Assembly (NCBI GenBank): GCA_026770585.1
Contig: MU647602.1
Location: forward strand, 75,426-88,352
DNA from: Baffinella frigidus
Lineage: Eukaryota > Cryptophyceae > Cryptomonadales > Baffinellaceae
Direction of reading: 5' to 3'
Length of the DNA stretch: 12,927 nucleotides
The translations under genes were made by a program, and so were the position numbers. Shown piece after piece: positions 1 through 6,895 of this stretch; the first letter of the stretch is position 1; each line of letters opens with the position of its first letter. The notes under the pieces are model-generated. The model was not told the DNA's origin. It was given only the letters and a program-made list of their open reading frames with translations, and ran no database searches.

Positions 1-190
1 ACCATACACCATAAGCAATAAGCGATAAAAAGCCATAAAACATGCACCATAAACCATAAACCATAAACAATAAATAATAAACCCCATACCCGAAATCCCA
101 AACCCCAAACCCCAAACCCCAAACCCCAAACCCCAAACCCCAAACCCCAAACCCCAAACCCTAAACCCGAAACCCCAAACACCCAAACCC
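1..190. repeat. Telomere-like heptamer tract (CCCCAAA)n with CCATAAA variants
   Basis: About 80 bp are near-perfect CCCCAAA (TTTGGGG). Before this are degenerate CCATAAA/ACAATAA units and after it a few CCCTAAA/CCCGAAA units. It runs straight into the acceptor-like tacaacag of the first exon echo, so it probably belongs to an intron of the gene. Confidence 0.85.
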
Positions 191-198
191 TACAACAG

Positions 199-250
199 GT
201 GGGTGCCGACATGGTCGCGGGATCGCTGACCAAGAACCCGGCACGAGGAA
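199..250 (+). pseudogene. Echo 1 of the PLP-lysine exon
   Basis: After tacaacag the sequence reads VGADMVAGSLTKNP. The key Ile before Lys has become Thr, and the copy breaks off just before a MITE at 256. The acceptor is kept and there is no downstream donor. Confidence 0.75.
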
Positions 251-255
251 CATTG

Positions 256-403
256 CACTGCTAGCCAGAAGATTTTGTATTAGTCAACTTTGAAACAAAT
301 GGGGGAGAAGTGTAGTAAAATGGACGCCCCTGGGGCGTTTCGGCTTCTAAAATGGACAGTTTAAAGGGGGGTTGACTTGAGCAAAAACTCCCGGCTAGCA
401 GTG
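256..403. mobile_element. 148-bp MITE with inverted ends and a CATTG target duplication
   Basis: The left end CACTGCTAGCC and the right end GGCTAGCAGTG are exact inverted repeats. Similarity continues inwards for about 30 bp with mismatches. CATTG stands immediately outside both ends (251-255 and 404-408), as expected of a 5-bp target site duplication. There is no coding capacity. Confidence 0.8.
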
Positions 404-572
404 CATTGGAACATTGCGATCTTCCCTCGGCGTGATCTCGATCACCAGGACAGAAGTTGTGCCATCCAGTTGGAAAGTGCGTGGGAGGACATTGATCCCC
501 TTGCTCCCTGGATCTAGCGCACGGTGTTCTGAAGCTATATAAATGCTGCGATTTCATACAATTCTACAACAG

Positions 573-670
573 GTTGGTGCCGCCTTGGTCGCGGGATCAC
601 TGATCAAGAACCCGGGTTACACGCTGTGATTTCATGCAATTCTACAACAGGTGGGTGCCGACCTGGTCGC
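573..670 (+). pseudogene. Echoes 2 and 3 of the PLP-lysine exon
   Basis: Two tandem copies about 78 bp apart begin after ttctacaacag at 573 (VGAALVAGSLIKNPG, then broken) and at 651 (VGADLVA, then broken). About 20 bp of upstream intron (gatttcat.caattctacaacag) is duplicated with them, so the copied unit spans the splice acceptor. Confidence 0.75.
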
Positions 671-678
671 TTTTATAT

Positions 679-722
679 GACCCGACCGATTCTGGGGGGG
701 GGGCGACCGAAATCGGTCGGGT
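679..722. repeat. Hairpin around a G run
   Basis: ACCCGACCGATT and AATCGGTCGGGT are exact inverted repeats flanking a run of G. The segment lies in the intron just before the PLP-lysine exon. Confidence 0.6.
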
Positions 723-783
723 GATTTGCCTGGAATCACCTAACCGATTTTGGCCCGTTCTCCCGAACCGCGCTCTACAACAG

Positions 784-896
784 GTGGGTGCCGACCTGGT
801 CGCGGGATCGCTGATCAAGAACCCGGGAGGCACGCTCGCGCCGTCTGGGGGGTACATTATCGGGAAGAGCAAGTACGTGCGCGCGGCGAAGAACAG
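784..896 (+). CDS. Exon with the PLP-lysine motif
   Basis: The acceptor is ctacaacag|G and the exon ends AACAG|gcttca, a GC donor. It encodes partial-protein residues 1-37 plus two bases of Arg38, with SLIKNPGG and GGYIIGK. The Lys codon is 817-819. Only this copy of the segment continues to a usable downstream junction. Three truncated copies lie upstream, at 199, 573 and 651. Confidence 0.85.
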
Positions 897-2364
897 GCTT
901 CACCCTCAACACTAAATACTCAACACTAAACACTAAACACTAAACCCTAAACACTGAACACTAAATGCTAAAACCCCAAACCCCAAACCCCAAACCCCAC
1001 ACCCCAAACCCCAAACCCCAAACCCCAAACCCCAAAGCCCTATTCCCTAATCCCCAATCCCTAATCCCAAACCCCAAACCCTTGGCAGGCTGAGCGCGCC
1101 CGGCGTGGACGGGGGGGCGACGCTCGGGCAGACGCGCCTGCTCTACCAGGTAACGCCGAACGCTCACGCTAGCAACCTTGCGTTACAGGGGTACCTCGCT
1201 CGTACGAAACCGCCTCCACCTGTGACCCTACAGTAGGCCTACGCCTAGGGCCCTATTGAGGTCCTAGGGGGGGGGGGGGTTCTTATGAGCGAGGTATCCC
1301 TGTAATGCCGAAAGGTGACGTTAGGTAACGTCGCTAGCGCCTAGCGACGCACGAGTGTCAACGCCAACCCGCGGGCAGGCCTCTGCAGAGTCCCACAGAT
1401 CACGGCCAGACGCGCCTGCTCTACCAGACAATGCTCACACCTTTCTCATGAGCGAGGTACCCCTGTACGTGACCCCGCCTCTCGCCGCAGCAGGGAAGCA
1501 GGGGGGGGGGGGGGGGGGGGGGGGTCGAGGCGTGAGCGTACATGTACAGGGGTACCTCGCGCATAAGAAACTGGCCACCCCCCTAGGACCACCATAGGGC
1601 GCTAGGCAGGCTTACTGTAGGGTCCTGGGAGGAGGTGGTTTCTTATGAGCGAGGTACCCCTGTAATGCCGAAAGCTGGCGCTAGCGAGCACCTCAAGTCC
1701 CTCGTTAAAGAGGGACGTGTCAGCACTTACATGGTTTTAAAGGCAATTTCTGAACTTTTGAAGCCTTCCACACGAGGCTATCCATGCGATCAGATTCATA
1801 AGTCAACTATTGGATTATTGCCCAGGAAACACGCCAAAAGTCAGCAATTGATCACGTTTCCGCCGGAAAAAGCAGGAGGAAACGTGACCATTTCCCACAA
1901 ATTTTCAAAATGTCCTTTTATTCTGTTCGCATGGATAGCCTCGTGTGGTTAGATTGTGTTGCGTTATAAATTTTGTACGGCGTCGCGTCCTAACAAGTCC
2001 TCTTCTCTAACGTAAGCTTTTTGCATGACAGGGGTTGTTCAATGCGCCGAATGTTGTGGGGGAGTCTCTGAAGGGTACGGCGCTGGTTGCTGAGGTTATG
2101 GCTCAGCTCGGGTACCTCCCCGCTCACTCTCTCTCTCCCTCCCTCGCTGTCACGCACGCACTCACTCACTCACTCGCTGGCCCCGCTCACTAACTCACTT
2201 ACTTGTGGGGGAGTCTCTGAAGAGCACGGCGCTGGTTGCTCAGGTTATGGCTCAGCTCGGGTACGCACTCGCCCCCTCATCGACTGTCTCGCTGCCTCTC
2301 TCTCACTTTCTCACTCACGCACTCGCTCACTCACTCGCTTGCTGGCTGACTTGACTGGCTGACG

Positions 2365-2395
<31 letters not shown>

Positions 2396-5300
2396 TCCCG
2401 CTCACTGACTGACTCAGCTCTGGTACCTCCCCGCCCCCTGGCGGTCTCCCTCTCCCTCGCTGTCACTCACTCTCTCTCTCACTCACTCACTCACTCACTA
2501 GCGCACTCACTCACGCACTCACTCACGCACTCACGCACTCACTCACGCACGCACTAACTCACTCACTCACTCACTCACTCACTCACGCACTCACGCACTC
2601 ACTCACGCACGCACGCACTCACTCACTCACTCACTCACTCACTCACTCACTCACAAACTCACTCACAAACTCACTCATGCACTGATGACTGACTGACTGA
2701 CTGACTGACCGACCTGGTTTGGGAAATAGTCGACCTCAAATATGGCGTTTTTCGTTGCTGTTCGTTAATTCGAGAGACATTTACTACACGACATTGCTGT
2801 CATTCTTGGTAAAAATCTTTTTCGGAAAGCTCGAATCGTTGCCTTTTCGGATGATTTCAAGCAACTGCTTCGACAATGAAAGCTTCGTCAAAAAGATGTC
2901 ATGGTGCCATCGATTTGTATGCTGGCACAGCCTATTTATGTCATGGTAGGTGCATATCATGATATGAATATTCACCTACCATGGCATAAAAACGCATGTT
3001 TCTAGAGAATTTGAATGCCACGGTATGCTTCTTTTTGTCATGATGATATGCACCTACCATGACATACATCGGGTAGTAAATGTGTCCCAAATTAACGAAC
3101 TGTCCCGAATAACCTAACACGCTTCCTAACATGGCCGATTTGTGAAGGGAATTTGAGCTTTTTGTTGACGTTGGGACTTACGAAAAGGGTCCAGAACTGG
3201 GACCTTCTCTAACGAAAATGGGTGGCAGGTTCCTTCGCAACCCCCCGCGGGGAAGGTATCTCAAACAAAGCTTTCTAGAAAGGGTTTCTGTCAACGAAAT
3301 TTACTACACAATTTGATCATATTAGTATCCATGAAGCGTTTGTGTAGTAAATTTCGTTGGAAAGCGTTTGTGTAGTAAATTTCGTTCGAAAGCGTCTGTG
3401 TAGTAAAAAACAAAATCTGAGAAGAATGTGGGGCGGCAGGTTTCTGAGCAACCCACCGCGGGGAGGGGGTTGTTGACTTTGGGGCGTACGTGAGGGGCCC
3501 AGAACTGGGACCTTCTCTAACAAAAAAGGGCGGCAGGTTTCTGAGTAACCCCCCGCGGGGGGGGTACCGCACGGACATTATCAGCGCGATCCAGCTTGAG
3601 GAGCGCGAGAACCTCCTGTCCTTCTGCCGCGCGGTGACCCCTGAACCCGAAATCTGAAACCTTGAAACTTAATCCCTAAACCCTGAACCCGAAACCCGAA
3701 ACCCTGAACCCGAAAACCTAAACCAGAAACCCTAAACCCTGAACCCCAAACCCTAAACCCTAAACCCTGAACCCTCAAACAGGTGCAGCGCAACTCCCCT
3801 GTCGGGTCCTACATTGTTCCCGAGGCGGGAGCGTCGGTGCGCCCTCCTAAACCCTAAACCCTAAACACCAAACACCAAACCCCAAACCCCAAACCCCAAA
3901 CACCAAACCCCAAACCTCAAATCCCAAACTTTTAACCCCAAACCCTAAACCCTAAACCCCAAACCCTGAGCCCTAAACTCTGAACTCTAAACCCTAACCC
4001 CTAAACCCTAAACCCTAAACCCTAAACCCTAAACCTTAATCCCTAAAACCATAAACCATAACATCCCAAACTCGCGCATCCCGCTCTGCTACACGAGGTT
4101 GCAGGCATGCGGTTGGTTTCGGCTTGCTTTTGCGCGCCTTCTTCCCCCACCCTCCCCCCACAGAGCAGCCTTCAAAGCGATTTTTGAATAACCCCTATGC
4201 GATAAGACCTAGGACCCTACGGTAGGCAACCCGCAGGGGCAAAGTGGGGTTCCTATGGATAAGGTAACGGAAAGGTGGCCCGATTTGGGCCGAAAATCTC
4301 TTCGTAGCCCGCTGTGTGGGGTGCTCGGCGATGTGTGTCTGCCATGCCGCTGGCTGGGAAGCAGGTCCTAGGGGGAGGCGCTTTCTTAGGGAGAGGGGCG
4401 TTTTCTTATGAGCGAGGTACTCCTGTATGCTGCCTAGCTCTACATTAGTTGATCTGGGTTACAGGGGTACCTCGTCCTAAACCCTAAACCCTAAAGTGTT
4501 CCCCTGTAGCTGGCAGGTGGGGTATGGGGACGAGGTGGTCTTCGCAGACGGGACGTTCATCGACGAAAGCACCCTCGAACCCTAGGACCCTACAGTAGGC
4601 CTATGCCTAGGGCCGTGTAGTGGTCCTAGGGGGGAACCACTACACTTTCTTATGAGCGAGGTACCCTTGTACCCTAAAGCCTAAACACTACATCCAGGGA
4701 GGGTATTGGGATGAGGTGGGGCCCCTGGCATTGCAGGCAATCACGCGGTTGTGGGTGGGGCGTTGGCGTGTACCGTAACGCCTCAGCACTATCAGGTGGG
4801 GTACGGGGATGATGTGGTGTTCGCAGACGGGACGTTCATCGACGGAAGCACCCTCCCACTCAGCGCCGAGACCCTGCATTAGGACTATGTCTAGAGATCT
4901 ATGGTGGTCCTAGGGCGTGGGGCGCTTTCTTATGAGAGGGGTACCCCTGTATGCTGTCCAGCTCTGCATTAGTTGGTCTGGGTCACAGGGGTACCTCGTC
5001 CATAAGAAAGTGTTCCCCTGTACCTGGCAGGTGGGGTATGGCGATGAGGTGGTGTTTGCAGACGGGACGTTCATCGACGGCTCGACTCTCGAACTGAGTG
5101 CCGACGGGCCCCTTCGCGCCCCCTTCGTGGCCTACTGCCAGGTCACAGAAACTCCCCTCACATTCCTGGCTCGGTTGGCACTCGTGGCGTGGCTCGACTC
5201 TCGAGCTGAGCGCCGACCGGGGCCCTCCGCGCTCCGTTCGTCGCCTACTGCCAGGTCACAGAAACTTCTCTCTTCGCTTACACTCCTGGCCACTCGGTGG

Positions 5301-6364
5301 ACTACTGTCAGATGACGCGTCTGACTCCGCTCAACACTCCTGACTTGGCTGACACTCCGCGCACCCTTCGCCGCCTGCTGGCAGGTGCCAGAAACTCCTC
5401 TCTCCGCGCACACTCGTGACTTAACTGACACTCCTGCCTGGCCTACTGTCAGCTGACACTCCTCACTTGGCTGACACTCGTGGCTTGCCTGACACTCCGT
5501 GATTTGGCTGACACTCATCGCTTGCCTACATGCACTGGCAGGTGACACTCCCGACTCCCCAGACACTCCGGACTGGCCTACTGCCTTGGCTGACACTCCC
5601 TCGTTGCATGCTGGCAGGGCATTGGACGCACTGTCACTCCTGACTTGCAGGTGGCACTCTTGACGTGGCTGGCACTCCTGCCTGGCCTCCTGCGCCCGCT
5701 GACACTCGTGACTGCCCTACTGTCTCCGCTGACACTCCCTCGTGGCCTCCTGGCAGGGTGGGACGCACTGAACGCACTCACCCTCCTGACTGTTCTGCTT
5801 GAGTCCTTCAACGGAACGGCCTGGTGTCCGGCTATGGTTGGGTTGGATCAATCCTAAAGGTCGTCAAGGCCAGGCGACACGCCTGACTCTGCTGACACTC
5901 ATGCATGGCCTCCTGACTGGCAGGGCGGGACGCATTGGACGCACTCACCTTCCGGACTCTGCTCACACGCCTGCCTGGCCTCCTGCGTCCGCTGACACTC
6001 TCATAGGCTAACGGACGCTGACACTCTCATAGGCTAACGGACTAAAAATGGGGTAGTTGGGCCTACGGAATTGCCTACCGTAGGCCGCAGGGCTCCTATG
6101 ACCAACAGGTCCTAGGATGCTGGCCTACAGTAGGAGGTCCTAGGCAGTCCCGTAGGCCTAACTACCCCATTTTTGGTCCGTTGCCCAATTAACTCCTGAC
6201 TGCCCTACTGTCTCCGCTGACACTCCCTCCTGGGCACCTGGCAGGGCGGGACGCACTGGACGCACTGGGCGATCGTCCTCGAGGATGCCCTCCAGGGCAT
6301 GAAGCCCAAGTACGCCACCCCGCCCGTCGCAGCAGCGACGCAGGAGGCGGAGGCGCGAAGCTAG
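784..6364 (+). CDS. Methionine gamma-lyase / aluminium-resistance family PLP enzyme, C-terminal half, 7 exons
   Basis: The exons are 784-896, 1089-1149, 2032-2111, 3537-3633, 3783-3836, 5031-5141 and 6245-6364. They join without a frame break into 211 codons plus TAG. Family motifs appear in order: GADLVAGSLIKNPGG (residues 3-17; the Lys at residue 12 is the presumed PLP-binding lysine), GGYIIGK, LSAPGV, GATLGQTRLLYQ, GLFNAPNVVGESLKG, YRTDII, SPVGSYIVPE, GYGDEVVFADGTF, LELSADGPLRAPF and VLEDAL. These match PF06838/COG4100, a family of fold-type I PLP enzymes annotated as cystathionine beta-lyase or methionine gamma-lyase-like. The usual length is about 400-430 residues, so the N-terminal half is upstream of the window. 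Five introns are GT-AG and one is GC-AG. The substrate cannot be told from sequence. The family is mainly bacterial and also occurs in cyanobacteria; a bacterial or plastid origin is inference. The family call is strong; the exon edges rest on phase and motif continuity, without transcript data. Confidence 0.87.
897..1088 (+). other. GC-AG intron made of telomere-like repeats
   Basis: This 192-bp segment separates two exons whose junction rebuilds an in-frame Arg codon (AG|G) and the family sequence KNRLSAPG. It starts GCTTCACCC, ends CTTGGCAG, and in between is almost wholly degenerate 7-bp repeats (ACTAAAC, CCCCAAA). No GT near the exon end gives a correct frame, so a GC donor is the best reading. 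Confidence 0.75.
1089..1149 (+). CDS. Exon encoding LSAPGV...GATLGQTRLLYQ
   Basis: This 61-nt exon completes Arg38 and encodes residues 39-58. It ends CTACCAG|gtaacg in phase 0. The motifs match the conserved block after the PLP lysine in COG4100 proteins (RLTAPGI...GATLG.TR). A partial copy of its 3' end is at 1406-1427. Confidence 0.85.
1183..1305. mobile_element. Main MITE family, complete copy 1
   Basis: The inverted ends are TTACAGGGGTACCTCGCTC and, inverted, GAGCGAGGTATCCCTGTAA, extending to AAGAA/TTCTT. The core is CCTACAGTAGGCCTACGCC...GGTCCTAGG followed by a G run. It has no ORF. It lies in the intron after the GATLGQTRLLYQ exon. Confidence 0.8.
1406..1427 (+). pseudogene. Echo of the 3' end of exon 1089-1149
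   Basis: CAGACGCGCCTGCTCTACCAG (QTRLLYQ) is repeated exactly. The GT donor of the real exon has become acaatg, so this copy cannot be spliced the same way. Confidence 0.75.
1465..1538 (+). pseudogene. Echo of the terminal-exon tail, interrupted by a G run
   Basis: A TIR of the main MITE (1442-1467) is followed at once by YVTPPLAAAGKQG, then about 25 G, then tcgaggcgtgagcg. The same tail, without the long G run, is at 6893-6955. It lies about 5 kb upstream of the real terminal exon. Confidence 0.7.
1545..1665. mobile_element. Main MITE family, complete copy 2 (core inverted)
   Basis: The ends TACAGGGGTACCTCGCGCAT and ATGAGCGAGGTACCCCTGTA are inverted repeats. The core (CCTAGGACCACCATAGGG...ACTGTAGGG) is in the opposite orientation to copy 1. 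There is no ORF. Confidence 0.8.
1768..1948. mobile_element. Foldback/MITE with 27-bp inverted ends
   Basis: The left end CCACACGAGGCTATCCATGC and the matching inverted right end ending TCGTGTGG pair over about 27 bp with one mismatch. A second dyad inside pairs TCACGTTTCC with GGAAACGTGA. The base composition is AT-richer than the surroundings. Confidence 0.75.
2032..2111 (+). CDS. Exon encoding GLFNAPNVVGESLKG...MAQLG
   Basis: The acceptor is gcatgacag|GGG, in phase 0 after the previous exon. The exon encodes residues 59-84 plus two bases of Gly85, and the donor is CTCGG|gtacct. GLF.AP..VGE.LKG is a recognisable block of the family. Truncated copies follow at 2203-2264 and 2413-2432, inside the downstream microsatellite intron. 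Confidence 0.82.
2122..2708. repeat. (CACT)n/(GACTGGCT)n microsatellite intron with two exon echoes
   Basis: Long imperfect ACTC/ACTCACGC arrays are mixed with CTGG and GACT arrays. Embedded at 2203-2264 is a copy of the preceding exon (VGESLKSTALVAQVMAQLGY), and at 2413-2432 a shorter copy of its end (CTCAGCTCTGGTACCTCCCC). This forms the first part of the intron 2112-3536. Confidence 0.8.
2760..3100. mobile_element. Nested palindromic element, about 340 bp
   Basis: The outer arms are 2760-2787 (GTTCGTTAATTC...TTTACTAC) and 3073-3100, its inverted copy with a few mismatches. The inner arms 2937-2964 and 3039-3066 are near-perfect inverted repeats (TATGTCATGGTAGGTGCATA). A third dyad, CATGGTAGGTG/CACCTACCATG, is nested within. 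It is AT-rich and lies in the intron. Confidence 0.75.
3188..3252. repeat. Duplicated block with echo of exon 3537 start (copy 1)
   Basis: GGTCCAGAACTGGGACCTTC through gtggcag|GTTCCTTCGCAACCCCC repeats the sequence at 3497-3558, which contains the real acceptor and exon start. In the exon frame it reads FLRNPPRG against FLSNPPRG in the real exon, and then diverges. Confidence 0.7.
3293..3411. repeat. TTTACTACACA palindrome and triplicated 26-bp unit
   Basis: AACGAAATTTACTACACA (3293-3310) is inverted at 3341-3358. The unit AAAGCG(T)TTGTGTAGTAAA occurs three times in tandem. The same GTGTAGTAAA motif occurs in the elements at 256-403 and 2760-3100. Confidence 0.7.
3440..3466 (+). pseudogene. 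Echo of exon 3537 start (copy 2)
   Basis: gcggcag|GTTTCTGAGCAACCCACCGCG is nearly identical to the real exon start. It then runs into a G-rich sequence without YRTDII. Confidence 0.7.
3537..3633 (+). CDS. Exon encoding LSNPPRGGYRTDII...SFCRA
   Basis: The acceptor is gcggcag|GTTT. Its first base completes the split Gly codon, giving LGFLSNPPRGG and then YRTDIISAIQLEE and LLSFCRA. The family reads LG[FY]..P...RTDIIQA...L..FCR. The donor is GCGCG|gtgacc. Two earlier copies of the exon start, each with its acceptor, lie at 3229 and 3440. Confidence 0.82.
3634..3782 (+). other. Short GT-AG intron made only of telomere-like repeats
   Basis: This 149-bp segment starts GTGACCCCTGAACCC and ends CCCTCAAACAG. 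Nearly all of it is degenerate CCCTAAA, CCCTGAA and CCCGAAA heptamers. Its removal joins FCRA to VQRNSPVGSY in frame, which matches the family's FCR.IQ..SPV. This is the clearest case in the window of an intron that is nothing but telomere-like sequence. Confidence 0.82.
3783..3836 (+). CDS. Exon encoding VQRNSPVGSYIVPEAGAS
   Basis: This is a 54-nt phase-0 exon of 18 codons. The acceptor is caaacag|GTG and the donor GCGTCG|gtgcgc. Joined to the next exon it gives PEAGASVGYGDEV, the same spacing as the family's PEP..MPGYED.V. The intron behind it starts GTGCGCCCTCC and passes at once into CCCTAAA repeats. Confidence 0.8.
3837..4065. repeat. Telomere-like repeats at the start of intron 3837-5030
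   Basis: The donor gtgcgccctcc is followed within 12 bp by CCCTAAA, CACCAAA and CCCCAAA heptamers for about 220 bp, including a clean run of CCCTAAA near 4000-4035. Confidence 0.85.
4204..4434. mobile_element. Degenerate and partial copies of the main MITE
   Basis: A core fragment (ACCTAGGACCCTACGGTAGG) lies at 4207-4226. A second part with GGTCCTAGGGGG and the right end TTTCTTATGAGCGAGGTACT lies at 4366-4433. The right end here is followed by tgtatgctgcc, as in the block at 4920. Confidence 0.65.
4398..4579 (+). repeat. Duplicated block: MITE ends, CCCTAAA insert, exon-6 echo
   Basis: The order is MITE right end, tgctgcctagctctacatta, MITE left end (acaggggtacctcgt), three telomere-like units (4476-4495), tgttcccctgtagctggcag, then the exon copy 4517-4579 (GYGDEVVFADGTFIDESTLE). 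The same order recurs at 4922-5141 with the real exon, but without the telomere-like units. The exon copy stops at a MITE core. Confidence 0.75.
4580..4675. mobile_element. Main MITE family, copy lacking its left end
   Basis: The core CCTAGGACCCTACAGTAGGC...GGTCCTAGGGGGG is followed by CACTTTCTTATGAGCGAGGT. It begins exactly where the exon echo 4517-4579 ends. Confidence 0.7.
4694..4870 (+). pseudogene. Two further echoes of exon 5031-5141
   Basis: A short one at 4694-4716 resembles only the exon start (GAGGGTATTGGGATGAGGTG). The longer one at 4796-4870, after atcag, reads VGYGDDVVFADGTFIDGSTL and then diverges to a stop just before another MITE core fragment (4876-4915). Confidence 0.72.
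4922..5029. mobile_element. MITE ends flanking the acceptor of exon 5031
   Basis: The right end TTTCTTATGAGAGGGGTACC (4926 onward) and left end ACAGGGGTACCTCGTCCATA (4985 onward) face each other across tgctgtccagctctgcatta. They are followed by gtgttcccctgtacctggcag and the real exon. This is the sister of block 4398-4579. Confidence 0.7.
5031..5141 (+). CDS. Exon encoding GYGDEVVFADGTF...LELSADGP
   Basis: This 111-nt phase-0 exon has acceptor tacctggcag|GTG and donor TACTGCCAG|gtcaca. It holds the highly conserved GTFIDGSTLELSADGP block followed by LRAPFVAYCQ. It is the only full-length copy: partial copies lie at 4517-4579, 4694-4716, 4796-4870 and 5191-5254. Confidence 0.87.
5191..5254 (+). 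pseudogene. Tandem echo of the 3' half of exon 5031-5141 with its donor
   Basis: CTCGACTCTCGA...TACTGCCAG|gtcacagaaact recurs 112 bp downstream of the same sequence at 5081. The copy is out of frame in the middle (GACCGGGGCCC against GACGGGCCCC). The intronic bases after the donor are duplicated too, and a weaker third copy of the donor region is near 5376. Confidence 0.78.
5255..6030. repeat. Degenerate GGCTGACACTCCTG minisatellite in intron 5142-6244
   Basis: Dozens of variants of (g)gctgacactc[cg]tgacttg are separated by cctactg and cctcctg spacers. Three copies of the terminal-exon start are embedded. No gene is seen. Confidence 0.75.
5618..5950 (+). pseudogene. Three echoes of the terminal-exon start
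   Basis: They begin after ggcag at 5618 (GGCATTGGACGCACTG), 5757 (GGTGGGACGCACTGA, an immediate stop in the exon frame) and 5924 (GGCGGGACGCATTGG, reading GGTHWTHS). The copy at 5757 also carries about 45 bp of upstream intron (ctgccctactgtctccgctg onward) matching that before the real exon. Confidence 0.75.
6034..6182. mobile_element. 149-bp MITE with 33-bp inverted ends
   Basis: AACGGACTAAAAATGGGGTA (6034 onward) pairs with TACCCCATTTTTGGTCCGTT (ending 6182), about 33 bp in all with few mismatches. The core resembles the main MITE core (CTACAGTAGG, GGTCCTAGG). It lies in the last intron, about 60 bp before the terminal exon. Confidence 0.8.
6245..6364 (+). CDS. Terminal exon, GGTHWTHWAIVLEDAL and stop
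   Basis: The acceptor is cacctggcag|GGC in phase 0. The exon encodes 39 residues and ends GCG CGA AGC TAG. It gives CQ|GGTHWTHWAIVLEDAL, matching the family's QGGLT..H..IAI..A at the C-terminus, followed by a lineage-specific Ala/Pro tail (YATPPVAAATQEAEARS). Three intronic copies of its start and three copies of its tail lie elsewhere in the window. Confidence 0.85.
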   Translation, partial: GGTHWTHWAIVLEDALQGMKPKYATPPVAAATQEAEARS

Positions 6365-6366
6365 CT

Positions 6367-6470
6367 GTAAGAAAACGCCCCACCCTAGGACCCTACAGTA
6401 GGCATATGCCTAGGGCCCGACGGTGGTCCTAGGGGGGTGAGCGTTTCTTATGAGCGGGGTACCCCTGTAG
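6367..6470. mobile_element. Main MITE family copy directly after the stop codon
   Basis: It runs from gtaagaaaacgcccc through the core CCTAGGACCCTACAGTAGGC and GGTCCTAGGGGGG to TTTCTTATGAGCGGGGTACC and cctgtag. The left end is shortened. It starts three bases after the TAG and so forms the start of the presumed 3' UTR. Confidence 0.75.
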
Positions 6471-6611
6471 GCGAAGGCGTCTGGTTGAGTGCTGGCCGGA
6501 GGGTGCTGTTGCAGCGTGCTGCCAGCCACGGTAGGTGCAGGCAGCAAGAGCGTTCATTAGTCAACCACCGAGGCTCGTCTCCTGTGAGACCGAGGCTCAC
6601 AGAGCGTGACA

Positions 6612-6700
6612 GCCCTCCAGGGTACAAGTACGCCACCCCGCCTGCCGCAGCAGCAGCAGGACGCAGGAGGCTTCCTGCGTCCTCCTGCGTCCTGCAGGCG
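6612..6700 (+). pseudogene. Echo of the terminal-exon tail with a hairpin
   Basis: GCCCTCCAGGGTACAAGTAC continues as YATPPAAAAAGRRR, a copy of the exon's ALQG...KYATPPVAAA tail with a deletion. GGACGCAGGAGG and CCTCCTGCGTCC then form a hairpin. An AATAAA is at 6767-6772. Nothing else is seen in 6471-6780. Confidence 0.65.
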
Positions 6701-6780
6701 GCGGCTAAGGTTGAGCGCTCGTCGAGCCTAGCGACGAGCGACGGTCTGGAAATGTACACCAAGGCGAATAAAGCCCAAGA

Positions 6781-6895
6781 ACAGGGAAACCTCGCTCATA
6801 AGAAAGCGCCACCCCCTAGGACCTCACAGTAGGCCTATGCCTAGGGCCCTATAGTGGTCCTAGGGGGGGGGCGGTTTCTTATGAGCGAGGTACCC
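6781..6895. mobile_element. Main MITE family, nearly complete copy
   Basis: The left end ACAGGGAAACCTCGCTCATA and the right end TTTCTTATGAGCGAGGTACC flank a core with CCTAGGACCTCACAGTAGGC and GGTCCTAGG plus a G run. Confidence 0.8.

Noticed and set aside
532-542. TATA-like ctatataaat as a promoter
   Set aside because: It lies between exon echoes inside an intron of the PLP-enzyme gene. A single AT-rich match is not evidence of a start site.
199-670. The three early PLP-motif copies as the true exon
   Set aside because: Each breaks off before GGYIIGK and has no donor that leads in frame to the next exon. Only 784-896 does.
1635-1952. Plus-strand ORF of 105 residues
   Set aside because: It begins in a MITE end and runs across the foldback at 1768-1948. 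It has no family features.
2463-2708. A CRISPR array in the regularly spaced CACT repeats
   Set aside because: The unit is 4-8 bp with no unique spacers, and the window is eukaryotic.
961-3793. Minus-strand ORFs reading GFGVWGLGFGVWG (961-1167) and GLGFRVWGSGFRV (3581-3793)
   Set aside because: They are translations of the reverse strand of telomere-like heptamers. A 7-bp repeat gives a 7-residue pattern in every frame.
5132-5811. Minus-strand ORFs of 154 and 77 residues reading SVSGESGVS
   Set aside because: They are the reverse frame of the GCTGACACTC minisatellite and of the real exon at 5031-5141.
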